DNA of 64,000 nt from Bordetella genomosp. 8. Lineage in GTDB: Bacteria; Pseudomonadota; Gammaproteobacteria; Burkholderiales; Burkholderiaceae_B. The stretch lies in assembly GCF_002119685.1 (NCBI RefSeq), contig NZ_CP021108.1:4154001-4218000 (forward strand), given 5' to 3'. Of this stretch, positions 52,430 to 63,154 are shown piece after piece. How positions within the stretch are numbered: the stretch's first letter is position 1; the number at the start of each line of letters is the position of its first letter. Both the position numbers and the translations under genes were made by a program. The notes under the pieces were generated by a model. The model was given only the letters and a program-made list of their open reading frames with translations, made no database searches and had not been told where the DNA came from.

Positions 52430-53287
52430 ATGACCGTCGTGACATCCCGCGTCCCCGCCCTCCCGTTTTCCGCTTCCCGCCTCGGGTCGGTCGCGCGCCT
52501 GTGCATGGCGCTTGTGTTTACCGCCCTGCTGGCGGCGTGCGCCACCAACGGCACCAAGTACGACAAGACCGCCAACTGGAGCGCCGAACAGCTCTACAAC
52601 GACGCCAAGCAGGAAATGGACGCCGGCAACTGGAAAGATGCCCGCGAACGCCTGACGGCCGTCGAAAGCCGCTACCCCTTCGGCGTCTATGCGCAGCAGG
52701 CGCTGATGAACCTGGCGTACGTCAACTGGAAGGATGGCGACAACGATCAGGCCCTGGCCGCGATCGACCGCTTCCAGCAGCTGTATCCCAACCATCCCGG
52801 CACGGACTACGTGCTGTACCTGAAGGGGCTGATCAACTTCACGCCGGCCAGCGCCTTCATGACGAACATCACCGGCCAGGATCCCAGCGAGCGCGACCCC
52901 AAGGGTCTGCGCGCCTCGTATGACGCCTTCAACGAGCTGATCAAGCGCTATCCCGACAGCAAGTACACGCCGGACGCCCGCCTGCGCGTGGTGTGGCTGG
53001 TGAACGCCATCGCCATGAACGAAGTCCACGTGGCGCGCTACTACTACGAACGCGGCGCCTACGTGGCGGCCGCCAATCGCGCACAGATGGTGATTACGGA
53101 CTTCCAGGGCGCATCGGGGTCGGAAGAAGCGCTGTACATCCTGTACAAGTCCTATGAGCAGTTGAAGATGCCTCAGCTCGAAGCCGACGCCCGGCGCGTG
53201 CTGAACACCAACTTCCCCAACAGCAAGTACCCGGCTCAGGGGTTCAAGCAGGACAAGAACTGGTGGGATCCCTGGGGCTGGTTCTAA
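52430..53287 (+). CDS. bamD: Outer-membrane assembly lipoprotein BamD
   Basis: This 285-residue lipoprotein is part of the BAM complex that folds beta-barrel proteins into the outer membrane. The signal sequence ends in lipobox LLAAC near residue 36. The mature part consists of TPR-like repeats (SAEQLYNDAKQEMDAGNWKDA, QQALMNLAYVNWKDGDNDQA, YVAAANRAQMVITDF). The ATG at 52430 follows AAGGA. The N-region before the hydrophobic core is longer than usual. A bidirectional terminator separates it from the helicase gene. Confidence 0.93.
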   Translation: MTVVTSRVPALPFSASRLGSVARLCMALVFTALLAACATNGTKYDKTANWSAEQLYNDAKQEMDAGNWKDARERLTAVESRYPFGVYAQQALMNLAYVNWKDGDNDQALAAIDRFQQLYPNHPGTDYVLYLKGLINFTPASAFMTNITGQDPSERDPKGLRASYDAFNELIKRYPDSKYTPDARLRVVWLVNAIAMNEVHVARYYYERGAYVAAANRAQMVITDFQGASGSEEALYILYKSYEQLKMPQLEADARRVLNTNFPNSKYPAQGFKQDKNWWDPWGWF

Positions 53288-53302
53288 GGCTCAAGGCTCA
53301 CG

Positions 53303-53330
53303 AAAACGCCCGCCAACTGGCGGGCGTTTT
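53303..53330. terminator. Bidirectional terminator between bamD and the dinG-like gene
   Basis: A 12-bp perfect stem (AAAACGCCCGCC with GGCGGGCGTTTT) and a four-base loop have T-runs on both strands, so it can end both convergent transcripts. Confidence 0.9.
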
Positions 53331-53332
53331 GC

Positions 53333-55594
53333 TTATGCGGCGTCCACAGGCGCGGCGCCCGCCTTGGGCGACGCGCCTTCGTGCGACTTGCGTTCCAGGA
53401 AAGCCACCGCCTCGGCCAGTTCGCGCGTGCGGGAAAACGGCGGCAGCCCGCGCCACAGCCGCTTGCCATAGCCCTTTTCCACCAGGCGCACGTCACCCAC
53501 CATCAGCACGCCCCAATCCGCCATGGTGCGGATCAGGCGGCCGGCGCCCTGCTTGAGCGCGATCGCCGCTTCGGGCAACTGGTATTCGGCGAAGGGGTTC
53601 CCCCCGCGCGCGCGACACTCGCGCAGCCGGGCCTCGATGACCGGATCGTCCGGCGGGGCGAACGGCAGCTTGTCGATCGCCACCAGGGTCAGCACGTCGC
53701 CGGGCAGGTCGATGCCTTCCCAGAAGCTGGCGCTGCCGACCAACACGGGATGCGTCAGCGTACGGAAGCGTTCCAGCAGGTCGCGCCGCGTGCCCTCGCC
53801 TTGACGCAGCAGCGGCCATTCCACGCCGTCGTCGTCGAAGGCGTCGGCCAGCAGATTGGCGAAGCGATCCACCGCGCGCAGCGTCGTGCACAGCACCAGC
53901 GCACCGCCGGGACTGGCGTGCAGCAGAGGCATCAGCGTGGCGACGAAGCGTTCGGCAAAGCCCGGCGCCTGCGGTTCCGGCAGGTCCTTCGGGACGAACA
54001 ACAGGCCTTGCGCGCCGTAGTCGAACGGCGATTCCCAATGGCCGGTGGCCGCGTCGTCCAGGCCCAGCTGGCGCGTGAAATGGCCGAAGTCGCCATGCAC
54101 CGACAGCGTCGCGGAGGTCAGCACCCAAGCCTGGCCAGGTTTGCGGTATTTGGAAAATGCCTGGGCCACCGACAAGGGGGCCGCGTGCAGGCGCACGTGG
54201 TGCGTGCCGTGTTCGACCCAGCGCACGGCGGGTCCGGTCCAGTCGACCAGCGGTGGCGTGACGCCCGGGGACGTCGCGCCGAACCGCGCGGCCGCCGCCG
54301 TCGTGTCCGCCGTTGGCGGGGTGCCGGTCGCGCCCTGCGCCGCGTGCGCGGTGTTGTCCAGGGCGGACACGCCAGCCGCCATCGCCGCCGACCAGGCAGC
54401 GATGATGGTTTCATCGCTTTCCGCGCTATCTGGTGCGCTGTCGGGTGCGCCGCCGCTGCGCGAGCCGGCCGCGACGTCCACCGGCTGCCCGGGCGCGTCG
54501 GGCCGCGATGGCGGTGCCCAGCGCTTGAGCCGCAACAGGATTTCCGCGCCTTGCCGCGCCGCCGCCGCCAGGTCCGGATGCTTTTCCGCCACCTGGGTCA
54601 GCCCGCGCGTCACCGCGTGCACGGCCGCGTCGAGATTGCGCAGCGCCTCGTGGAAACCATCCGCGTCCGGCACGGCTTCGAAATTGGCCTTGCGACCGGG
54701 CATGTGTTCGATGGCGCCGCATGACAGGCGCAGTTCGCGCGCCGCATGCTCCAGCTTGCGCGACGCCTCGCCCCAGTTCATGGCTTCGCGCGCATAGGCC
54801 AGGCCGGCGGCTTCGGCGGTTCGGCCAAAGTCCAGCAACTGGTGGGTGGACAGGCTGCTGCCCAGGAAGCGCGTGGCGGTGTCCGGCAACTGATGGGCTT
54901 CGTCGAAGATGACCGTATCGGCCTCCGGCAGCAGGTCGGTAACGCCTTCTTCGCGCAGCACCAGGTCGGCCATGAACAGCGCATGGTTGATCACCACCAC
55001 GTCGGCTTCCTGGGCCTGGCGGCGCGCCTTGACCACGAAGCAATCGCGGATGCGCGGGCATTCCTGGCCCAGGCAGTTTTCGCGGGTGGATGTCGCGCGC
55101 TGCCAGATATCGGCATCTTCCGGCACCTGGGCCAGGTCCGCGCGGTCGCCGGTCTTGGTATGCGCGGCGAAGCGCTGGATATGCCGCAGCTGGCTGATTT
55201 CCGCACGCGATTTCAACGCCCGGTCATCGCCCGACAGCCGATCCAGGTGATAGTGGCACAGGTAGTTGCCGCGCCCCTTGAGCAACGCCGCCGTGACGGG
55301 CACCGCCAGCGCGGCGCGCACCCGGGGCAGGTCGCGGTTGAACAGCTGGTCCTGCAGGGTGCGCGTGCCCGTGGAAATCAGGACCTTGCCGCCATTCAGG
55401 AATGCCGGCACCAGATAGGCCCAGGTCTTGCCGATCCCGGTACCGGCTTCCGCCACCAGGGTGGACCGGTGCGTAATGGCCTGCTCGATGGCCTGCGCCA
55501 GCTCTACCTGGGAGGCGCGCAGGCGATAGCCGGGCGACGCTTTCGCAAGCGGGCCGTCTTCGGCGAAATACTCGGCAAGCTCCGGATGCAGCAT
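53333..55594 (-). CDS. DinG/YoaA-family ATP-dependent DNA helicase
   Basis: This 753-residue superfamily 2 (XPD-like) helicase is predicted to unwind DNA 5'-3' during repair. Walker A is EAGTGIGKT at residues 49-57 and the DEAH box is near 230. Four cysteines for the iron-sulfur cluster are C113, C174, C179 and C185. C-terminal helicase motifs appear as [26 protein letters not shown] and [19 protein letters not shown] low-complexity Ala/Ser/Thr/Pro-rich insert of about 70 residues (about 385-455) separates the two motor parts. Family assignment is secure; DinG versus YoaA is not resolved. Confidence 0.9.
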   Translation of the reverse strand: MLHPELAEYFAEDGPLAKASPGYRLRASQVELAQAIEQAITHRSTLVAEAGTGIGKTWAYLVPAFLNGGKVLISTGTRTLQDQLFNRDLPRVRAALAVPVTAALLKGRGNYLCHYHLDRLSGDDRALKSRAEISQLRHIQRFAAHTKTGDRADLAQVPEDADIWQRATSTRENCLGQECPRIRDCFVVKARRQAQEADVVVINHALFMADLVLREEGVTDLLPEADTVIFDEAHQLPDTATRFLGSSLSTHQLLDFGRTAEAAGLAYAREAMNWGEASRKLEHAARELRLSCGAIEHMPGRKANFEAVPDADGFHEALRNLDAAVHAVTRGLTQVAEKHPDLAAAARQGAEILLRLKRWAPPSRPDAPGQPVDVAAGSRSGGAPDSAPDSAESDETIIAAWSAAMAAGVSALDNTAHAAQGATGTPPTADTTAAAARFGATSPGVTPPLVDWTGPAVRWVEHGTHHVRLHAAPLSVAQAFSKYRKPGQAWVLTSATLSVHGDFGHFTRQLGLDDAATGHWESPFDYGAQGLLFVPKDLPEPQAPGFAERFVATLMPLLHASPGGALVLCTTLRAVDRFANLLADAFDDDGVEWPLLRQGEGTRRDLLERFRTLTHPVLVGSASFWEGIDLPGDVLTLVAIDKLPFAPPDDPVIEARLRECRARGGNPFAEYQLPEAAIALKQGAGRLIRTMADWGVLMVGDVRLVEKGYGKRLWRGLPPFSRTRELAEAVAFLERKSHEGASPKAGAAPVDAA

Positions 55595-55756
55595 GGAAAA
55601 ACAAAGTGGCGAAACAGCCTGGAATCATACCGTCCGCGGGCCGTCCCGCCATTAAAGGGGGACAAAATCATCCAGGGCGCATTTTTTCACCGCCGCCCCT
55701 TGTGGCAAAATCCGGCGCTTGTTTTTCATTGTCTTTCCCTCTTTGTCGCCCAACAG

Positions 55757-58165
<2,409 letters not shown>

Positions 58166-58170
58166 AGGCG

Positions 58171-58197
58171 CGGGCCGGCGGGGCTGTCGCCGGCCCG
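58171..58197. terminator. GC-rich hairpin between convergent tex and the effector gene
   Basis: A 10-bp perfect stem (CGGGCCGGCG with CGCCGGCCCG) with a seven-base loop lies between the two stop codons. There is no T-run on either side, so intrinsic termination would be weak. Confidence 0.45.
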
Positions 58198-58198
58198 C

Positions 58199-61100
58199 CT
58201 ACAGCGGCTGCGACAAGTGCTGCTCCGACAGTGGACGCATTGCCTCGTAGCGGATACGCCGCATGATGCCGGGCCCCAGGTTGGCACGCGCATTGTCCAG
58301 CAGCGCCGCGTCGGCGGGATCCAATCCGAGCCCGTCGACGGCCGCCTGCAGCAGTCCATCGAACTGGGCGGCCAACTGCCGTTCGGCTTCCTCCTGTGCC
58401 CGCGCATACGCCGCGGCGTCCCTGCGCTTCAGCAGCGTTTGCCACGGCTCGTAATCCAGCACCAGGAACATATCGAAGTCCGCGCGTTCGCGCACCTGCA
58501 CGGTTTCCCGCGCCTTGACCAGGTCATGGGGCGTGACCAGCGAAAGCTCGTAGAAACGCATCATGGGCGCGACCGTGGTCAGGTCCAGCGGCTCGCGCAA
58601 GCGCACCAGATAAGCCAGGTACAGCTCCACCGGATCCGGTACCGTGCGTCCGCGCTGCTGACGGGTGGCGAACTCCGTCAGCACGTCGATGCGAAACATC
58701 TCGCGGGCGATGTCGACCGCTTCGTGCACCCGCTCGTCGTACAGACCCCGTCGGATATCGTCGTTGCGGCGCAGCTTCTGCATATCGTTCCAGGCGACGG
58801 TGATGCGGTCCTCGCAGGTCTGGGTGGCCCCATTGCAGACGAGCAGCGTATCGTCGAGCAGCGCCTGCCGTTCCGGCTTCGAGAGCTCGGTCAGCCAGTC
58901 CTCCACCTGTGCGCGAAACCCGGGGTCGCGGAAGCTGATCGTCATGCGCAGCTTGTCCACGAACCCGGCGAATTCGACGACGTCGTCGCGCGAACCCAGC
59001 GCCCGGTCGATCGCATCCCAGCGGGTCCGGGCCTCCTGTGACGGATCGCTCCACCAAACCCGGGTGACTTCGGCCAGCGTGCGTCGGCGTCCCATCGGCT
59101 GCCCTTCGGCCGGATTGAAGAATATGCGCGGGCCGGCGTTTCCGACGGCAATGATGGGAATGGTGCCGGGGGCAAGCGGATTGCCGTCCAGATGTATGGT
59201 GCAGGACGCCAGGTCGACGATATTGCTAGGCAACAGCTCGATGGCGTTGTACTGCGCGGTGAGCAGGGTCAGGCGTCGCGGCAGTTCGTCCGGCAGACGC
59301 TGGAGCCGGTTGCGCGGAACGATCAGCATTTCCAGGTCGCGCGGCAGGTCGGCGGGCAGGCTTTCCAGCCGATTGGCGCCAGCCTCCAGGACGCGCAGGT
59401 GCGTCGGCAGGTCCGGCAGGCCGTCCAGGCTGTTCCAGGAGACGTCGAGCTCGATCAACCCGTCAGGCAGCGTCGGCAGCCGCTCCAGGCGATTGTGCGA
59501 TACGTGCAATAGGCGCAAGCTCGCAGGCAGGCTGTCCGGCAGGCTGGCCAGGACGTTGCTGGACGCATCCAGCAGCTCCAGTCCCGCGGGAAGCTGCGCG
59601 GGCAGCGAAGGCAGGTCGTTATGCGCTATCAGCAGTTCCTTCAAGCCGTCGGGCAAGGTAGGCGCGACCCTAAGCCGGTTGCCCGTCAGTCCCAGGCGCG
59701 TCAGGCCCGGCGGAAAAATCAGCGGCGCGTCCGCCAGGCGGTTGTTGCTTACGTTCAATTCCTTCAGGCCCGCCGGCAGGTTGCCCGGCAGTTTATGCAT
59801 GCCGGTCGCTTCCGCATCGAGGATCGTCAGCCCGGCGGGCAGATTGCGCCAATCGTTGATGAAGTTGTTGGAGACATCCAGGACACTGATATCGCGCGGC
59901 AACGGCGGAATGCTGTCCAGGTTCCGATGGGAGAGGTTCAGTTTCAGGTCCAGCCGGCTGTGCTGATTGCGCAGCACAGCCTTGATCGTCGAACGGTCCA
60001 GGCCGCCATAGCAGGCCATCTCGCGCAGTTGCAGCCGCAGGTGCCGCACGGTCAGCCTGCGGGGCGTGGGGATCGAGGTGTCCACCTCTCCGTCCAGCAT
60101 GAGGTCTGGCGGCGACATGGGATCAAGCGCCAGCCATTCGGCCCACGCCTTTTCCAGCCGCGCGTTCATCGGCGGCCGAGCCTCGGCCAGCAAGCCGTCG
60201 AAGGGATCCTGGTTCTGCAACAGGCCGGTCATGTTGTTGTAGACGGCCGCCAGCTCATGCACGACCGATTGGGTGTCGCCATATCTCAGCGCTTGCAGGT
60301 CCAGGTGCCAGGTCCTGCCCGGCTCGGGACGATCCAGCGCGGGCCGGACGGCGCCAGGAATCGCCGGGTCAGGCAGCAGCACGATCTCCGGCGCCTGCCC
60401 CAGCCACTCATGGCAGGCGCTCATCGCGTTCAGGATCGCCCTGCCCCGGTCGTCACCCGCGATGCGGTCGAACAAGACCGCCACCAGCTCGGCCTGTTGC
60501 GGCGTGCCGTTGCACATGCCCGCGATCATTGCCTGGCGCAGCCGTGCCAATTGCACGGCATCGGGCAGCAAGGACACGTCGGCCGCGGCGGCGGCGGCGA
60601 TCCTGCCACGGCCCCGTACGCCGGGCCGGCTCCACGACGGCCCACCACCCGCCAGTCCTGGCGGCGCTGCCTGGCGCCACAGCCTTTCGGCGTGGTCATA
60701 TACCAGGCGGTGAGCGATCACGTCGGGCACCACGCCGGCCGGCGCCACGGCGCGCCAGATCGGCCGCGTGGACGTGGATGCGCCGGGATCCTGCACGACC
60801 CTTACGTAATCGGTATCGAGGCGGGCATAGGCCAGGCCATCCACCGTGACGGTGCCGTCCGGGCCGGCGCGGCGGCTGTCCAGGACATGCCGCAGCCGGG
60901 GCGACGCGACCCGGTAGCGCGCCAGGCTGGCGAGCGGCATGGTCTGGTAGAGCCAGCCTTCGCTGTCTGCGACCAGCAGCGCGCCCGTGCGCTGGCCGGT
61001 GGCGTCCATTTGCGTGTACGTGCCGCGGGTGCCGTACGGCAGCAGGCCCAGCGTGCCCCCTTGCAAGCTGCGCGCCGTCACCGATGGCAAGGGCACAATT

Positions 61101-63061
61101 GTGTCGGCGGTCCGCGCCACGGCGCCGCCGGCCATGCGTGCGGCGGGCCCGGGTGGCACGGCGAACACGCCAGGCGCGGGCGCTCGCGCGGCGGCCAGTT
61201 GCCATACGCCGTCGGGGATGGCCGTGCCTCTGGTGCGCACCGCCATCCTTTCCAGCATTTCCGCCAAGCGTGGCGCCGCGGTGCGCATCGCCTGCGCGAT
61301 GCGCGTGACATCCAGTGGGCGTACATGCCCCAAAGCCTGCATCGCCGTGCGGCCGATGTGCGTACGCAGGCGTTCGCGCAGCAAGGGCAGGTGTCCCGCC
61401 ATGCGCTGAACGCCACGCCAGCCCTGGCGCGCGCCGATGCCGCCGAAGCGGGCGGCCAGCGACAGCCACGGCTTCGCGGACCGCACCGCCGCGCCCGCGA
61501 GCCGAAAACCCATGCCGATCTGCGGCAGCAGGGTCAGCACATCCAGGCTACCCTGCACGATGGCCGTGGGAATGTCTCCCTTGCGCAGCGACACGATCAT
61601 GGCGCGGAAAGGAATCTGGTCCAGCAAGGCATCGATGGTCTGCTCGGACACCGTCTGCCCACGGGCGCTTTCGCGGCCGCGCTCGATCTCGGCGCGGAAC
61701 ATGGCGACCGCCCAGTCCCGCATGGAATCCGACGGACCGGACGCGGCCTCCCGCACATGCACACGCGGCAGCCAGCGTCCCGCCCCACCGGGCAGGCGCG
61801 CACGGGCATCGGCATCGTCGAACGCGAGCTCCCGATGGTCGGCAAGCCAGGCCTCGAAGGACTGGCCCGCCGGCAACACGTGCACGGCGCCGGTTCGCGT
61901 GGAGACGAAGCATCGATGCGATCGGGTGCCGACCTGCATGGCGACCAGGCAACCCTGCGTGGCGACGCTGCCATAGGCGTTGGAGAACTGCGCCATGCCC
62001 CCGCCCGCGCCTGGAACGAAATAGCGCTTGGTGGCCCGCGACACCGCCACCGTCGCGCCGGCCAGTTCGATGCCATGTTCCCTGGCATGCAGGCGCAGCC
62101 GGGTGGAAAGCCACTGCCCCAGCAGCGCCCCCGTCCGCTCCCGATGCGCGTCGTAGCGTTGCTGGAATTCCGCATCCAGCGATGCCGGCAGCGCGCGCAG
62201 CATACGCGTGGCCTGCTCGTCCGTCGGCCGGCCGCCGCCACGGAGCCGCATGCCGCGAATATCCGCGGCGCTCAACTTGTCGTAGTTGAAGTAGTAGTCC
62301 GCGGCCTTGTGTTGGCGCAGCAGGGGCGGCGACGACGCCGACACGCTATGGCGGGCGTGCATGTGAAGCTCGCCCACGGGCGCGCCCGGATCGATGCCCT
62401 GCTCGCGCAACAGGGTCGCGGCCAACGCCTGGCGCCCAAGCAGCGGCGGCTCCGCCGCGAGCGCATCCAGCGCCTGGTAAAGATCGATCTCGTCCTGGAA
62501 TTCCGACCGCAGATAAGTCTCGACCTCGGTAGCGATCCTTTCAGGATCGCCCGAGGCCCATGCCGCGCCGTCGATCTTCCCTTCCAGCCCTGCGACGGCG
62601 ATGAGTATGTCATCCGCCGTGCCCGACAGAATGTGATCGGCCACCGTCTGGCGGCCGAGTTCCATCAGCGTTTCGGCATCGAACTCGCGCGTGTCCAGAC
62701 CGAGCTCGCGCGCCGCCGCCACGCCTGTCCTGTAGGCGATCCGTTGCCGGCCATCCCGAGCGATCTCCGGCGGCACGGCGATATCCGGCCACGTGGGCAT
62801 CGCCGGCGACGCGACAGGCAGGGAGGCGGCAAGCAGCTTCCATGCATCCACCAGCGTCAGGTCTGGCGCCGCGGATGGCGCCGCGCTGGATGGCGCCGCG
62901 CCGGCCGCCGCGCGAACCTGGGCGAATGCGAGGGTTGTTTCGCATACCAGGGCCCCAGCCGGCTCCGCGCCCGGCGTCCTGGCCGCGGCCCCTTCCGGCC
63001 CTGGCAAGGTGCCGACCGCGCACGTGCTCCCTACTTGCGTACTCACTGCCACCCGACCCAC
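58199..63061 (-). CDS. Large LRR-NEL E3 ubiquitin ligase effector candidate
   Basis: This 1620-residue protein is predicted to be a secreted ubiquitin ligase acting in host cells. Residues 1-1037 form a long region without a clear family match by eye, possibly akin to the DUF6543 domain often joined to LRR-NEL. Residues about 1038-1285 hold twelve 20-21-residue leucine-rich repeats of the IpaH/YopM type (for example LKELNVSNNRLADAPLIFPPG). Residues about 1330-1600 match the NEL domain. The catalytic Cys1416 is in TCEDRITVAWNDMQKL, comparable to SCEDRVALTYNDMQ in IpaH, with EMFRIDVLTEFA and VELYLAYLVRLREPLDLT after it. The start is uncertain: GTG at 63061 or GTG at 63046. No signal peptide is present. 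It follows trpS on the same strand by 93 bases; no chaperone or secretion gene is adjacent. Confidence 0.9.
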   Translation of the reverse strand: MGRVAVSTQVGSTCAVGTLPGPEGAAARTPGAEPAGALVCETTLAFAQVRAAAGAAPSSAAPSAAPDLTLVDAWKLLAASLPVASPAMPTWPDIAVPPEIARDGRQRIAYRTGVAAARELGLDTREFDAETLMELGRQTVADHILSGTADDILIAVAGLEGKIDGAAWASGDPERIATEVETYLRSEFQDEIDLYQALDALAAEPPLLGRQALAATLLREQGIDPGAPVGELHMHARHSVSASSPPLLRQHKAADYYFNYDKLSAADIRGMRLRGGGRPTDEQATRMLRALPASLDAEFQQRYDAHRERTGALLGQWLSTRLRLHAREHGIELAGATVAVSRATKRYFVPGAGGGMAQFSNAYGSVATQGCLVAMQVGTRSHRCFVSTRTGAVHVLPAGQSFEAWLADHRELAFDDADARARLPGGAGRWLPRVHVREAASGPSDSMRDWAVAMFRAEIERGRESARGQTVSEQTIDALLDQIPFRAMIVSLRKGDIPTAIVQGSLDVLTLLPQIGMGFRLAGAAVRSAKPWLSLAARFGGIGARQGWRGVQRMAGHLPLLRERLRTHIGRTAMQALGHVRPLDVTRIAQAMRTAAPRLAEMLERMAVRTRGTAIPDGVWQLAAARAPAPGVFAVPPGPAARMAGGAVARTADTIVPLPSVTARSLQGGTLGLLPYGTRGTYTQMDATGQRTGALLVADSEGWLYQTMPLASLARYRVASPRLRHVLDSRRAGPDGTVTVDGLAYARLDTDYVRVVQDPGASTSTRPIWRAVAPAGVVPDVIAHRLVYDHAERLWRQAAPPGLAGGGPSWSRPGVRGRGRIAAAAAADVSLLPDAVQLARLRQAMIAGMCNGTPQQAELVAVLFDRIAGDDRGRAILNAMSACHEWLGQAPEIVLLPDPAIPGAVRPALDRPEPGRTWHLDLQALRYGDTQSVVHELAAVYNNMTGLLQNQDPFDGLLAEARPPMNARLEKAWAEWLALDPMSPPDLMLDGEVDTSIPTPRRLTVRHLRLQLREMACYGGLDRSTIKAVLRNQHSRLDLKLNLSHRNLDSIPPLPRDISVLDVSNNFINDWRNLPAGLTILDAEATGMHKLPGNLPAGLKELNVSNNRLADAPLIFPPGLTRLGLTGNRLRVAPTLPDGLKELLIAHNDLPSLPAQLPAGLELLDASSNVLASLPDSLPASLRLLHVSHNRLERLPTLPDGLIELDVSWNSLDGLPDLPTHLRVLEAGANRLESLPADLPRDLEMLIVPRNRLQRLPDELPRRLTLLTAQYNAIELLPSNIVDLASCTIHLDGNPLAPGTIPIIAVGNAGPRIFFNPAEGQPMGRRRTLAEVTRVWWSDPSQEARTRWDAIDRALGSRDDVVEFAGFVDKLRMTISFRDPGFRAQVEDWLTELSKPERQALLDDTLLVCNGATQTCEDRITVAWNDMQKLRRNDDIRRGLYDERVHEAVDIAREMFRIDVLTEFATRQQRGRTVPDPVELYLAYLVRLREPLDLTTVAPMMRFYELSLVTPHDLVKARETVQVRERADFDMFLVLDYEPWQTLLKRRDAAAYARAQEEAERQLAAQFDGLLQAAVDGLGLDPADAALLDNARANLGPGIMRRIRYEAMRPLSEQHLSQPL

Positions 63062-63107
63062 CCCGAATACCGTAAGACCGGCGCGGGGGCGCCGTATCGA
63101 GGCAAGC

Positions 63108-63135
63108 TGAGTCAGCGTAGGAAATTACGGGTTCC
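63108..63135 (-). promoter_or_regulatory. Possible HrpL/BtrS-type ECF box upstream of the effector gene
   Basis: On the minus strand GGAACC is followed after 15 bases by TGACTCA, compared with the Hrp-box form GGAACC-N15/16-CCACNNA. The -35 half is exact and the -10 half is degenerate, so this is a weak candidate 47 bases before the called start. Confidence 0.3.
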
Positions 63136-63154
63136 GGCAAAGACCCGTACCGGG

